From positions 43,014,946 to 43,078,945 of the forward strand of contig NC_090761.1 of assembly GCF_036898095.1 (NCBI RefSeq): DNA of 64,000 bases. Direction: 5' to 3'. The translations under genes and the position numbers were made by a program. Origin of the DNA: Palaemon carinicauda (lineage: Eukaryota > Arthropoda > Malacostraca > Decapoda > Palaemonidae). Shown here one piece after another: positions 12,046-25,117 of the stretch. A model generated the notes under the pieces. The model had not been told where the DNA came from. It did no database searches and saw nothing but the letters and a program-made list of their open reading frames with translations. How positions within the stretch are numbered: position 1 is the stretch's first letter; every line of letters begins with the position of its first letter.

Positions 12046-12648
12046 AATAGATAGATATTACTTATCTGTGTAATACTAGAGGACAGGCTTATATATCTAA
12101 TCTTTCCTAATATCAGGAGGATTATCAGAGTTCTTGAATTAGGAGAATATCAAGGTAAATAACCATCTATTCTTGCACAATCATCTTTTACTGGGTAAAA
12201 CCCGAAATTAAAAGGTCTGATATTTAGGCCAATACGTTAGATTCTTACTGCCAGAAAACAAGTTTCTTATTAATTACTGATAGTTGGAAGCTAGCTAAGT
12301 GACAGGTTACTAGGTGAAGCTGTCTCACTATCATAAAAGGCCAGTGAAGCAAATAATTCAAAGAAACATCCTCCAAAATGATTGAAAAAATTATGAAGGA
12401 TGGTATACTGTATATAATATACTCCCAAAAGTTTTGTGGTAGCCAAGTAGAAACATCTTTGAATTGCAGTCTGTGGGTCAGAAGTGTGAGGTCAGGTCAT
12501 TGCCCTATCGTTTTCACTAGTGACTGCAAATTTACCGCACTAGGTCAGATATGAACCATAAGTTGTAAATGGAAAAGAAAGCCATCAAATTCAAGAGGGC
12601 AAATAACTTGAATAGAAATGGTGAAGAAATTACCTTGAAATGTGTGCA
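12046..12648. other. Intronic sequence, no feature recognised
   Basis: AT-rich intronic sequence between the decayed LINE and a TA microsatellite. I see no gene or recognised repeat. Confidence 0.4.
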
Positions 12649-12783
<135 letters not shown>

Positions 12784-13208
12784 GTATAAATATGTATGTA
12801 TAAATTGTAACATAATAGTGATTATTAAGTCACTGAAAGGGAAGTCCCTCATAAAAAAAATAAGCACCTTAAAGTAATAATATCACACCATTAAAATATC
12901 ACCATAAGAAAAATAAAACTGAAATTGCAATGAATATACTCTATATATTTTGAATTGAAAATGTGACCATTTATCTATGAACCATGGTAATGGCATACTT
13001 GACTATAGTATATAAAATAAGATAGACATCATATACCAAGGAAGAATGAAGCAAAGGTAGTTCACGATAACTAAACTTCAATGAAAACTAAACAGGTCAA
13101 GTAATTTGTTGCATCTGAAATCTTAAAACGATGAAGCACTACTATAAGAGTCACACCATATAATTGAATAAACAGTTTTGGGAAAGGAATTCGTAAGCAC
13201 AGACCCAC

Positions 13209-13402
13209 CTGAAGAAATCCTTTCAATTCCACAACAGCTTGGTTGATTGCAAGACGACTTATACACCCATTGAAACTAGTCAAAGAATCGTTAATTTGGA
13301 AGATAGATGGGTTCCCCAAACGAATCCATTTGCCGAACCCGGACGTAAGATTTAACTTCTGTTTGTCCCTCTTTGTGCTCTTGTTGTCCAGTGTCATCGA
13401 AC
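13209..13402 (-). CDS. Host exon: second half of a laminin G domain
   Basis: A 194-bp internal exon on the minus strand. The 3' splice site is ATGGTATCAATAG before 13402 and the 5' splice site CTTCAG|GTGGGTCT at 13209/13208. It enters in phase 1 and leaves in phase 0. The frame encodes the C-terminal half of a laminin G fold, with the diagnostic FNGCISRLAIN block preceded by a WIRLGNPS strand. The upstream exon (41347-41075) ends in phase 1 with the WHSLQLKLS strand, so splicing gives a continuous domain: WH..L....., G.M.LDN, ...LGNPS..., FNGCI..L.IN. The following exon adds an EGF-like module. The product is an extracellular or membrane-anchored matrix or adhesion protein. Gene identity within the LamG/EGF group is not settled. 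Confidence 0.75.
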
Positions 13403-14155
13403 CTATTGATACCATATATGAACTTCAAAATCATTGGAAGCTATAACATTACAACATATTTATACAGCATAGGTATCATATGGGCAATTTCAAGTTGATA
13501 TAACCAATGTTTTTGTATATAGTAGGAATAACTTGGCATCTTTGCATGTAAGTTAAGTATGATCATCATAATTCCTCGGCAAAAAAAAAAAAAAACAAAA
13601 AAAAAAAAATGTTTTCACAAAATGTACAACCATCCCACCTATTACTCCTTAATTAATGATTCTCTCTATAACTTTTTTTTTCCAACAGCAGATCCTTATT
13701 TCCGAGGTCTATAGTTGGCAGAGGTTCATTATTTTGCCCATTAATTTGTATCTCATTTTTTCCTTTAACGTCTACAGAAACTTAAAGCTTCATCTTTTAT
13801 CATCAAGTTTTCATCTCTTAATACTGAAAATTGTTCTTTCTTGATTTTAATTAATAAAACATTTTCAAAAAGATTTCCCCTATCATTGCTGGAACAACAA
13901 AAAATACAAACAAATATAAATATCCAGGATAACTGGCAGCAAAATCGGTATACATCATCATTATCATTATGGTGATGATTATGCACAATTTCTGATGAAT
14001 CAAGCCAAGCTAAAAGGCAATAATCACACCATGAACGTGTAGCTATGAGAAAATTAAAACAAAAAATCAAATGACAATAAAAACTATTTGATATTATAAA
14101 AGTTTATGTATTTACTAAGGTCTTACATGGAACACTTAAGTTAAACTTATGCTCA
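13403..14155. other. Intronic sequence, no feature recognised
   Basis: Start of the large intron (in gene orientation, its 3' end). It contains A-rich runs near 13580-13608 and no supported gene. Confidence 0.4.
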
Positions 14156-14159
14156 CATA

Positions 14160-14544
<385 letters not shown>

Positions 14545-14577
14545 CATGTATTTCATTTTCGTATTTCAGAGACTAAG

Positions 14578-15752
<1,175 letters not shown>

Positions 15753-16155
15753 GACAGCTCGTAAGGTGGGTCTCACTCATACAGGATTAAGTAATAAATG
15801 CAAATTACATAAGACTTTCATCACTCATTTAGTAATATTTCCATTCAAGTCAGTATAAGTAAATTTATGTTATTTTTAAGAATGAACTTTTTATTTCACG
15901 TAACGAAGTCTTATGTTAAGGTATGCTGTAGGACACACGAGGTAGCAGGTGGGTTTTCATCCGTTTTTTTCCACGTGGTTAGGATATGTATGAAGATTCT
16001 CTTTTTTTTTTTTTTTTTTTTTTCCCACGAGAGGAAGGTGGGCGGAGTTTTCCGAGAGTGTTGCCTCGCCAGTAACATCCTACCCTTCTATCATATTGCC
16101 GAGTTGGTAAACTGACGTTGTATGAACCCACCCATACCATGTGTAGTGTATTGCT

Positions 16156-16200
16156 TGAATTTTCTAGAAGGTTCTAGACTGAATTACGTTAATATATATA
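16156..16200 (+). promoter_or_regulatory. Heat-shock element array and TATA box
   Basis: Alternating pentamers fit the heat-shock factor consensus nGAAn/nTTCn: TGAAT, TTTCT, AGAAG and GTTCT at 16156-16175, then a near-match AGACT (16176-16180). A TATA-like AATATATATA follows at 16191-16200, about 10 bp downstream, which is the normal arrangement in arthropod hsp promoters. About 20-130 bp further on lies a CT/CA-rich leader-like stretch. No heat-shock protein ORF follows: DIRS copy E2 is inserted at 16331, and the leader appears to resume after it at 25118. The motif is seen directly; its activity is inferred. Confidence 0.6.
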
Positions 16201-16330
16201 GGGGGAATAGCATGCACAGCAGACAGACAGAGAATTACTTCCTGATATTTGAAAGCCATCGTTCCGCCAACCTTCTCTCGACCGCCTCTCCAGCTCAATT
16301 CTCCTCTCAAGGCTCTCATACGTGAATAGT

Positions 16331-16704
16331 GTTTTTGGGCTCAAGCCATGGCGTCCTGATGGAAGGTTCCTTTTTGGTAGCTTCCTTGGGTATAAGACTA
16401 CTAAGATATTCCCAGAGAATTTAACCACAGGTTATCACAGAATTCTAACTTCTGGAGCGAGTATCTCAAAGGTTTCCCTTTAAGACATCGTAATACAACA
16501 GGGGACGCATGTCTGAACGCGCCACATAGCTATCTTCACCCCGAACAGAGTTAATGCTTCGGTGTGTAAGGACTGAGAATAGCTGGGAGCCGTTCCACAG
16601 CCAATCTCACTCGTGGCTACTACTGATACTCGAGACGTAAACAAACGGACGCCATTGCTCTGATGACGTCACGCCCGTCTTCATCCTTTGTTTAGTAGCT
16701 GCCC
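16331..16704 (+). repeat. Left inverted terminal repeat of E2
   Basis: It begins GTTTTTGGGCTCAAGCC and reads as the reverse complement of 24710-25117 apart from the outermost bases. Shared blocks include CAGAATTCTAACTTCTGG, GGGGACGCATGTCTGAACG and TGATGACGTCACGCCCGTC. Confidence 0.9.
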
Positions 16705-18981
16705 TACTTAGACGGATTTTCCCTGTGTTAACTTTATCGTTTTGCATCTTCGTTATGTCGTTACCTTCAGCCTCGCCTTCTTCTGGAAAGTTGAGTACAA
16801 GGTTCCAGTATTGTTTAATTAAGCTCTGGCCGTAAAGTAAATATTACTTTTCGAGATAATTGCTGTTTTGTGGCAGAGCTGTGCCTCTACCGGACCCGCC
16901 ATTTTATGGCGTCGTTGTTGTTATGCATGCCTTATTTAGTTAGCCACAACAACGTTTTCCGGCCTTATTTACTAATCGATTACATTAGTTTATTTAGTCT
17001 TCATAGCTAGGAACTTTTATATCGTGTTTAGACGCTTTTTATCGGTCATCGATTGACCTCATACCAGTCGGCTACTATAGCCCCCAGGCCAGGAGCCTAC
17101 ATACAAGTGTTCAGGCATGATCTATTAGTGATCCTAGGCTAAGTTATGAAGATAGTGGCATTATTTTACAATACTTTTGACAGTGATGCAAATGTTTTCG
17201 CCTTCAGGGACCATATAGGGGATAGGCTAGTCAGTGACTCTTTCTAGCCTATCCTACTGGTAGGACCCCTATATGCTTCCTTCATCCCCTGCCTTGGCAT
17301 TCCCTCTAATTAGCCTTGATTCCTTTTCTGAGTAAAGGGATCAATTGTCTAATAGAGTATATATCGCCTCTCTGTCCTCCCTAAGGGAATGAACCTTCTT
17401 TAGGGTTGCGTCCGAGAGTGAGGTTAGGCTAGCCCTACCTCTATGGCTAGGATAGTCTATGACTTTCCTGCGATAGCGATATGTCTTCTTCCTTTCCTAG
17501 TTCAGGACTTTTAGCCCTGCCCTAGGTTGGGTTAGGAAGGTTTCTCTGTTCCATGCTGAAACTGTACTCTTGCACCGTTTTAGCTGATCTGCCTGATCTT
17601 AGGTTAGGGAGTGTCCTCCCTTTCCCTAGTGGCCGCTCTGGTACAGAAACCCTTCCTTGGAAGACTTCTCTCTTCTCCCTCCCCACCTATCTCTTGTATA
17701 GCCTAGCCTATGCTTAGGTTAGTTTATACCCATCTGTCCCCTGTCCTACAACTCCTCCTTAGGGTGGAATAGTAGGGCTACCCGAGCTTCCATGTGCAGT
17801 CCGCTCTGGTACATATACCTTCATAGTGTCCTATAAGGTTAGTTGCTAGAATAGCTCTGCATATGGGAGTCTCCCCCCCCCTTTGGGTGTTCCCTAGCCC
17901 TCCCTTGGGCTACCTTGCTCCCGGTCCTCAGTGACCCCTGCTCCTGGATGTTAGAGCCTGCCTCTATCATGGGTACACCCTCTCAGGGAAGGGGGGGATG
18001 TCTGGAGTCCTGACGGTACTTCCTGCATCCCTTCCCTCCCCCCCCTGTCTCTCTCCCTATCCGGGTGCCGGTCTCTTGCCGCCTCTACTGTCGGCAATAC
18101 CTGCCTCCTACTTTGGTGACTCTTCCTAACCTTGCCGCCAGCCCCCCGTGTACAAAGGGACTGCCGGCTGCCGCCGGCTACTACCGGCGGCTCTCCTCCT
18201 CCTAGCTTGTCGTCCGCTCGCCGGTCGGCCGCCGGAGTGCCGGCATCTACTGCCGGCAACCCGGTACAGCTTTAACCATCCTTATCCCAGTCACCAATCC
18301 GGCATCCTCCGACTGCCGGAGCCGCCGCTCCCTGCCGGCGTGCCGCCGTTGTGCCGGCGGCCGCCATCCTGGTATTTGACTGACTTTGAACATTGTCTGT
18401 CCTAATGCCAGAATCTCTGCTGGAGCGAGCTCCGGCATGCCGGCGGCTTGCCGGATGCCCCCGGAGGCGTCAAGAATACTTGCACCCCCTTCCTGTAGCT
18501 ATCATATGACAATGATAGCCCTATATCGCAAACAGATAGACTGTTTCTACTATTAAGATCAGTACCTTGGTACTGCTCTGTTAGTGATCATGCTGTCTCT
18601 TTGCATTCTTCTAATTCCAGCATGCTACGTGCATCTTAGCACGGCTGGTTGCCAGAAGCAGTTACCTTTAAAAGAGGCCTTCTAGCCCCTAACTTGGGAC
18701 CGAATGATCTCGGTCCCAATCTTGCCCTTGGATTTTTCCACGGAATTCCAAAATACTATGGAGCTCTAAGGAATTATATCCGGTGCCTTCGGTCACTCGG
18801 ATTATCCAGGGACCAAGCTTATGGTAACCAGCCGGGCGAGATGCATGGAGCATGTTCTCCTTTACTATTTCAATCTCTATGCATCACACCTTTCATTAAG
18901 TTAAAATTAATAATTAATATTAACTTAGTTTAAGAGCCATTCTTATGACTCCCCCATACTCATTTTCTCTTTCTTCCACAG
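16705..18981 (+). other. E2 leader of about 2.3 kb with GC-rich core and splice-acceptor-like 3' end
   Basis: There is no ORF of interest. Bases 18130-18470 are rich in CCGGC/GCCGG repeats, as in E1 and E4. A 17-base block, TTCTGGAAAGTTGAGTA, at 16781-16797 is identical to one at 39810-39794 (minus strand) in E4, close to the inner edge of the terminal repeat in both, and may mark a splice donor or another conserved signal. The leader ends TTCTTCCACAG|GAGGAG at 18971-18987, matching E1 and E4. Confidence 0.6.
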
Positions 18982-18987
18982 GAGGAG
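18961..18987 (+). promoter_or_regulatory. Conserved 3' splice-site-like signal before E2 ORF1
   Basis: A pyrimidine-rich run ends in CAG immediately before GAGGAG and the ORF1 ATG (18991). The equivalent sites in E1 (805-825) and E4 (37750-37725, minus) keep TACTCAT, the pyrimidine run, the AG and GAGGAG while other leader sequence varies. Confidence 0.5.
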
Positions 18988-20945
18988 CAGATGAAGTGTG
19001 ATTTCGCCTTCTGCGCTGTGAAACGCCCGCAGTTTTACGGGCATACGGCTTGCAGGACTCACGCCCCTTGTGAAGACAAGAAAGGGGATTTGAAGTTTTG
19101 GAATCCACTGAACTGTACGGTCTGTCAGGCTCACCTAGTTGAAGCCTTCCATAACCCTCCCTCAGCGGAGATTAGAGACATTTCTCGTGAAAAGCTGCGC
19201 AAGTGGGTGCGTGGCTTCCAGAAAAATGCTACCGGACCGTACCTGGCCACCGAAGAACTGAGGTCACTGTTGTTCCCTAAGGCCTCCCCTGATTCAGTGG
19301 TACCCAAAGACGTGATCCCCACTGTCCAAATTACGGTGGAACCTGATGTAGTCATGGCTCAGTCCATGCATGAGTGCCGTTTGGATTCCGAAGATGACGA
19401 ACAGATTTCGGATGTCTCGGAAGACACGGAGAAAACGCTTATGGCTCAAGGAGCCGAAGATGACGAAGACAAGGTGGAATACGCCGAGTCGGAGCAAGAG
19501 GTCGCTCCCCCGTCCATCCCCCCTCCTACTCCTACACCGACGGAAATGTCTATTCCGTCTACCTCCTCGACTCCGGATCCTTCTTCTTCCACTCAAGAAT
19601 TGATCCGACTGATTAGAGCCGTCATGGACGACAGGCTGAAGGAGAACCAGGAGTCCATCAGGTCTATGATAGGATCCAGAGAACCGAAGAGGATTTCGGT
19701 CAAGGATCTCCGCGCTTGCTCTCATCTCATGCCAACCCGTGGAGGTATGCAGAGCATATGGTTATTGCGACCGGCAGGATCTTTGTCAGTGATAAGATCG
19801 GCACGGTCCCTTTGGAAGATGTGGAGTTCTTCCCAAACTTTGAGGCCTACCCGGACTGTTACGTCCGGCTTCGTTCCGAACCTGCCTCGAAGGAAGAGAC
19901 CGAACCTAAGGAAGAGATAGTGTTCGATCTCGCAAAGGCCCAGGCTATGCTAGCCGCCGCATTCAAGAGTAGAGGCTTTACCTGCTCTAAGCTTCCGGCC
20001 TTGAGCAAGAAGCACCCTACTTACGTTGCACCTGAAACTGCGGTTCTTCCATTCTTGGAAAAGGCCTTAGCTGCATGCCTTAAAGCGGCGGATGAAGGGA
20101 AACCCTGCCCTGCATTGGAGGAGTGCAAACCCTTCTCCATAGTGACCCCCCCTGACGCTCGACACTGGAAAGATGTTCAACATACTTTCGTCGTGGGAAG
20201 GCTCGATCCTGACGTCGCCGGACGTCAGTTTAATGAAGACCTCCCTAAGCTCAACGATCACCTCCTTCGTCGGGAACAAGATACGAAGGAGAGGCTTGCG
20301 GCATCCCTATCTCATCAAGTCCAAATTGAAGTTATGGCCTGTGACACTAGAGTACCAGACCACTACATGGTACTCTCCAAATCCCACTTATTGACTGTAA
20401 TGAAGGACTTGTACCACTTCATAAAGGCTCGAAGAGCCTGTCGTGAATTCGTGTTTGCCGGTGCCACCGTGAAACACGAACCCCGGAGGCTGATTTCCTC
20501 CAACATCTGGGGAAAACACCTCTTTCCTTCTGACCTTGTGAAGGAAATCACTGACAGAGCCGCCACGGAGAATAGGAACCTTCTCCACAAGTGGGGCATG
20601 TCCAGGAAAAGGAAACCCTCTCAGGACGACGGACCTCAGCCTAAGAGGAAATCCCAAAAGCCAAAACCCCAGCAACGTCAGCAAAGACGTCAGTTTCCGG
20701 GACCCGCTACCTCCCAAGTGGTTGCCCAACCACAACAGACCTTTCAATTGGTCCCCCAACCGGTGTTGTCACAGTCACCGGTCTTCACCCCTGCCTTTGA
20801 GCAACAATCAACTACCTTTCGTGCCAAAGGTAGAGGCTCATTCAGGGGTGCAAGCAAAGACGCATCTCGCCGTCCCTCCAGAGGTAGAGGAGGAAAGGGA
20901 GCTAGCGGCCGAGGCAGCAAGCCCTTGGGACACCAGAAGCAATGA
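18982..20945 (+). CDS. E2 ORF1, gag-like zinc-motif and RG-rich protein (one frameshift)
   Basis: Gag-like protein of the element. ATG at 18991 lies just after the splice-acceptor-like site. The N-terminal motif has ligands C-x4-C-x9-H-x2-C-x2-H-x2-C and then C-x2-C within the first 46 residues. Next comes an acidic Pro/Ser/Thr-rich linker, then the conserved core (VEFFPNFEAYPDCYVRLRSE, LNDHLLRREQDTKERLAASL, RRACREFVFA, SSNIWGKHLFP), a basic KRK-rich stretch and a Gln-rich plus SRGRGGKGASGRG tail suited to RNA binding. The frame changes near 19720, where a CTCATCTCAT duplication suggests a small insertion; the downstream frame then runs open to 20945. Length without the lesion is about 650 residues. 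Confidence 0.85.
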
Positions 20946-23757
20946 AGTGCTTCCGGTGGGAGGAAGACTCCGCCAATTCCAGGATCGTTGGACCTTCGAT
21001 CCCTGGGCGCACAGCATCGTCAAGAAGGGTCTAGGCTGGAGTTGGACTCAACCACCCCCAATCTTCCAGCAATTCTTCCAACAATCAACCCCCCTTCTGG
21101 AAGAATATGTTCTAGACCTCTTGAACAAGAAGGTGATAAGGAAGGTAAAGTCCACCAGGTTCCAAGGGAGACTGTTTTGTGTCCCCAAGAAGGACTCAGA
21201 CAAACTCAGAGTCATTCTGGACTTATCCCCCCTCAACAAGTTCATAGCGAACGACAAATTCTAGATGCTGACGCTTCAACAAATAAGGACCCTTCTGCCT
21301 CAAGGTTCCTACACGGTCTCTATAGACCTGGCGGATGCCTACTGGCACGTTCCAATGAACCATCACGCTTCCTCCTACCTAGGATTTCGACTCCAAAGGA
21401 AAAGCTACGCCTTCCGGGCCATGCCCTTCGGCCTCAACGTGGCCCCTCGGATCTTCACAAAACTGGCGGATGCCATAGTACAACAACTCCGCCTGAGAAA
21501 CGTCCAGGTGATGGCCTACCTCGACGACTGGCTAGTCTGGGCTCCATCGCCCGAAGATTGTGCAAATTCTTGCAACGAAGTTACCCAGTACCTAGAACAC
21601 CTGGGATTCAAGATCAACGAGAAAAAATCTCGCCTCTCTCCAGCTCAGAAGTTTCAGTGGTTGGGAATCCACTGGAACCTTCAGTCACACCGCCTTTCCA
21701 TCCCCCAGAAGAAAAGGAAGGAAATAGCAGGGTCTGTCAAGCGACTACTGAAATCCAAACGCATTTCAAGACGACAGCAGGAACGAGTTCTAGGCTCTCT
21801 ACAGTTCGCCTCAGTGACAAACCCAGTGCTTCGTGCACAGCTAAAGGATGCCGCGGGAGTCTGGAGACGCTCGGCATCCATCGCTCGAAGAGACCTCAAG
21901 AGACGGCTTCCAAACAGACTGCGACGCCTCCTAAAGCCGTGGTCGGAAGAAAAGGCCCTGAAAAGGTCCATTCCTCTCCAACACCCTCCTCCATCACTCA
22001 ACATCCACACGGATGCCTCACTGGAAGGTTGGGGAGGTCACTCCCACCAGAAACAGGTTCAAGGTACCTGGTCTCCCCTGTTCAAGACGTTCCACATAAA
22101 CATCTTGGAGGCCATGGCGGTCCTTCTAACACTGAAGAAGTTATCCCCGCCGCCCTCGATCCACATCCGTCTAACCCTAGACAACTCGGTGGTAGTTCGT
22201 TGTCTCAATCGCCAAGGCTCAAGATCGCCCCAGATAAATCAGGTGCTTCTCCCAATCTTCCGTCTGGCAGAGAAGAAGAAGTGGCACCTGTCTGCAGTTC
22301 ACCTACAAGGATTCCGCAACGTGACAGCGGATGCTCTATCTCGGACAAACCCGATAGAGTCGGAATGGTCTCTAGACGCAAGATCGTTCTCCTTCATCTC
22401 TCACCAAGTCCCAGAACTTCAGATAGATCTCTTTGCAACGAGCGACAACAATCAACTTCCTCTGTACGTAGCCCCGTACGAGGACCCCAAAGCAGAAGCA
22501 GTGGATGCTATGTCACTGGACTGGAACAGATGGTCCAAGATCTACCTGTTCCCTCCCACCAACCTTCTGTTGAAAGTCCTCTCCAAACTGAGAACCTTCA
22601 AAGGGACAGCGGCCCTAGTGGCTCCCAAGTGGCCCCGGAGCAACTGGTACCCCCTGGTCCTGGAGCTGCAGCCCAAGCTGATCCCTCTCCCGGGCCCAGT
22701 TCTCTCTCAACAAGTACAGAAGTCGACTGTCTTCGCTTCATCATCGAAAATCAAGGACCTTCATCTCATGATTTTCTCTCCCTTGCCGCAAAGAAGAGGT
22801 TTGGGGATCTCGAAGAAAAGTCTGGACTTCCTAGAGGAATACAAGACCGAATCCACGAGACGGCAATATGAATCATCCTGGAGGAAATGGGTCTCCTTTG
22901 TCAAGACAAAAAATCCTAAAGAAATCACGATTGATTTCTGTATGTCCTTCTTTATTCACCTTCATGGACAGGGATTAGCAGCCAATACGATATCAACCTG
23001 CAAATCAGCCTTGACTAGACCAATTCTATATGCTTTCCAAATTGATCTGTCCAACGACATCTTCAACAAACTACCAAAAGCATGTGGTCGCCTACGTCCA
23101 GCACCCCCACCGAAACCGATCTCCTGGTCACTAGACAAGGTACTCCATTTCGCCTCCAACTTGGACAATGATTCATGCCCCCTCAAGGATCTGACTCAGA
23201 AAGTTATATTTTTATTTGCTCTCGCTTCGGGAGCTCGAGTCAGCGAAATAGTGGCATTATCAAGAGAAGAAGGACACATCCTGTTTACCGATTCAGGAGA
23301 AGTTACCCTCTCCCCTGATCCGACGTTTCTCGCTAAAAATGAATTACCCACCAAAAGATGGGGCCCTTGGAGAATATGCCCCCTGAAGGAGGATGCCTCT
23401 CTATGTCCAGTAGAGAGCCTCAAGGTCTATCTTCGCAGAACTTCAAACTTTGGTGGAGGCCAACTCTTCAAAGGAGAAACATCGGGCAGCGACCTGTCAC
23501 TGAAACAATTAAGAGCGAAAATCACCTACTTCATTCGCAGAGCGGATCCGAACAGTACACCCGCTGGTCATGATCCTAGAAAAGTGGCATCATCTCTGAA
23601 TTTCTTTCAGAGCATGGACTTTGAAAGCCTTAAAAACTTCACGGGCTGGAAGTCCTCGCGAGTTTTCTTTAAACATTATGCGAAACAAGTGCACGAAGTC
23701 AAACATTTTGTGGTAGCCGCAGGTAGTGTTATGAAACCTGCACCTAACTCTGCTTAG
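20722..23757 (+). CDS. E2 ORF2, RT-RNase H-methyltransferase-like-tyrosine recombinase (one nonsense codon)
   Basis: The enzymatic polyprotein, open from 20722 to 23757 except for TAG at 21262-21264; E1 has AAG (Lys) there, so this is a single substitution. Reverse transcriptase motifs are VILDLSPLNKFI, VSIDLADAYWHVPM, AFRAMPFGLNVAPRIFTKL and MAYLDDWLVW. RNase H residues are in NIHTDASLEGWGG, ILEAMAVLLTLKKL, LTLDNSVVVRCL and FRNVTADALSR. The methyltransferase-like region carries QIDLFATSDN, DAMSLDW and FPP. The tyrosine recombinase has all catalytic positions: Arg in SGARVSEIVALS, His-x-x-Arg in AGHDPRKVASS, and Tyr in VFFKHYAKQ. The frame is +1 relative to ORF1, overlaps its last 224 bases, and has no ATG before the RT domain. 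Confidence 0.93.
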
Positions 23758-24076
23758 AACAGTGAGTTACTTGGGACTCTAACTCTTCGGGTGCCTATGT
23801 TGACCCTCGAGCGATTCATAGTGATGTTGAAAAACACTTAGTGCTTTTATAACTGTTCTTATCCCAGGTGAAATGTCATAGTGTCACACAAGTGCCGCAT
23901 GCCTTGAGCATGATGTGTTTTAATTAAAGACTTGCGTTCCTCGAGAACGAGTACCTACTAATAATCCTGAAATTCCTTTTCAGATTCAAGAGCAAGCCTT
24001 TATTTCTATGTACATTATAATTACTGTAAATGAACTTTACTTTTTGCTGTAAATTAATCAATTTCTGCATTTGTGA

Positions 24077-24082
24077 AATAAA
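24077..24082 (+). terminator. Polyadenylation signal of E2
   Basis: AATAAA about 320 bases after the ORF2 stop, in the same place as in E1, E3 and E4. Confidence 0.55.
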
Positions 24083-24555
24083 ATTTCTATTTTATTACTT
24101 GTGCGTCTCAATCAGCTCCTACTTACTATGAAATACATACCTGTCATAGTTTTATTTATTCCTCCTTTCTTATGGTTATGAAGAATTTAAGATGTCTAAT
24201 CCTAAATTATATTCACTCTGACTAAGTAAGGTTCCTACACGAATACTTACTTTTGATACCCATGAGATGAACTCTATACACAGTGTCCAACCACCACTGT
24301 TCTAATTTCAGAATGTTCCTATACAAATACCAAACATTCAGCTTCATCTCTAAGTTCTTCAAGTTCTTCTATCAGGATGAATAGCCCTTCAATACCACTT
24401 TGACGTCGGCATAGCCCATGGGAATTTCACTGCCAAGGGGGGCAGGATACTTCTTCCCTATGGTTCTTTATTTAAGATTACTTTGCTGTTTTGTCAATGC
24501 CTAGGCACTTAATACTAGGGGAAAATCTACCACGATACATTGATTCTCTGGTACT

Positions 24556-24651
24556 CTTCCATCAGGACGCCATGGCTTGAGCCCAAAAAACGGATTTTGA
24601 GCGAAGCGAAAAATCTATTTTTGGGTGAGTTAGCCATGGCGTCCTGATGGA
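24556..24651 (+). repeat. Internal complementary region of E2
   Basis: The first half (CCATCAGGACGCCATGGCTT, then GAGCCCAAAAAAC) is complementary to the left end of the element. The second half (GGATTTTGAGCGAAGCGAAA onward to TTTTTGGGTGAGTTAGCC) is complementary to the right end. Together they mirror the joined ends of a circular form, with the join at AAAAAAC|GGATTTT near 24591. The arrangement makes the region a near-palindrome around its centre. Confidence 0.92.
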
Positions 24652-24709
24652 CCCTCCCTACTACTTCGTCCAGTTTTGTTCCCACCCTGTGCTACTGTAT
24701 CATGGTGAT

Positions 24710-25117
24710 GGGCAGCAACTGGCTTCAGGATGAAGACGGGCGTGACGTCATCAGAGCAATGGCGTCCGTTTGTTTACGTCTCGAGTATCAGTAGTAGCCA
24801 CGAGTGAGATTGGCTGTGGAACGGCTCCCAGCTATTCTCAGTCCTTACACACCGAAGCATTAACTCTGTTCGGGGTGAAGATAGCTATGTGGCACGTTCA
24901 GACATGCGTCCCCTGTTGTATTACGATGTCTTAAAGGGAAACCTTTGAGATACTCGCTCCAGAAGTTAGAATTCTGTGATAACCTGTGGTTAAATTCTCT
25001 GGGAATATCTTAGTAGTCTTATACCCAAGGAAGCTACCAAAAAGGAACCTTCCATCAGGACGCCATGGCTATCTCACCCAAAAATAGATTTTTCGCTTCG
25101 CTCAAAATCCGTTTTTT
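24710..25117 (+). repeat. Right inverted terminal repeat of E2
   Basis: Complementary to 16331-16704, then extending with the right-end-specific tail that ends CTCAAAATCCGTTTTTT. Confidence 0.9.

Larger units (their letters stand above)
16331..25117 (+). mobile_element. DIRS-like retrotransposon copy E2 (nearly intact)
   Basis: A complete tyrosine-recombinase retrotransposon of about 8.8 kb. It has inverted terminal repeats (16331-16704 and 24710-25117), a long leader, ORF1, ORF2 overlapping in the +1 frame, a polyadenylation signal and an internal complementary region (24556-24651). That region is the reverse complement of the right end joined to the left end, the hallmark of DIRS elements, which are thought to replicate through a circular intermediate and integrate by tyrosine recombinase. 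There is no evident target-site duplication, as expected. Only two coding lesions are visible: an ORF1 frameshift near 19720 and a TAG at 21262-21264. It lies in the large intron of the host gene and splits the heat-shock-promoter leader. Confidence 0.95.

Noticed and set aside
20988..22871. Long plus-strand ORF of 627 codons overlapping the RT
   Set aside because: It is the shadow frame of ORF2; shadow ORFs of the same type occur in E1 and E3 and contain no conserved motifs.
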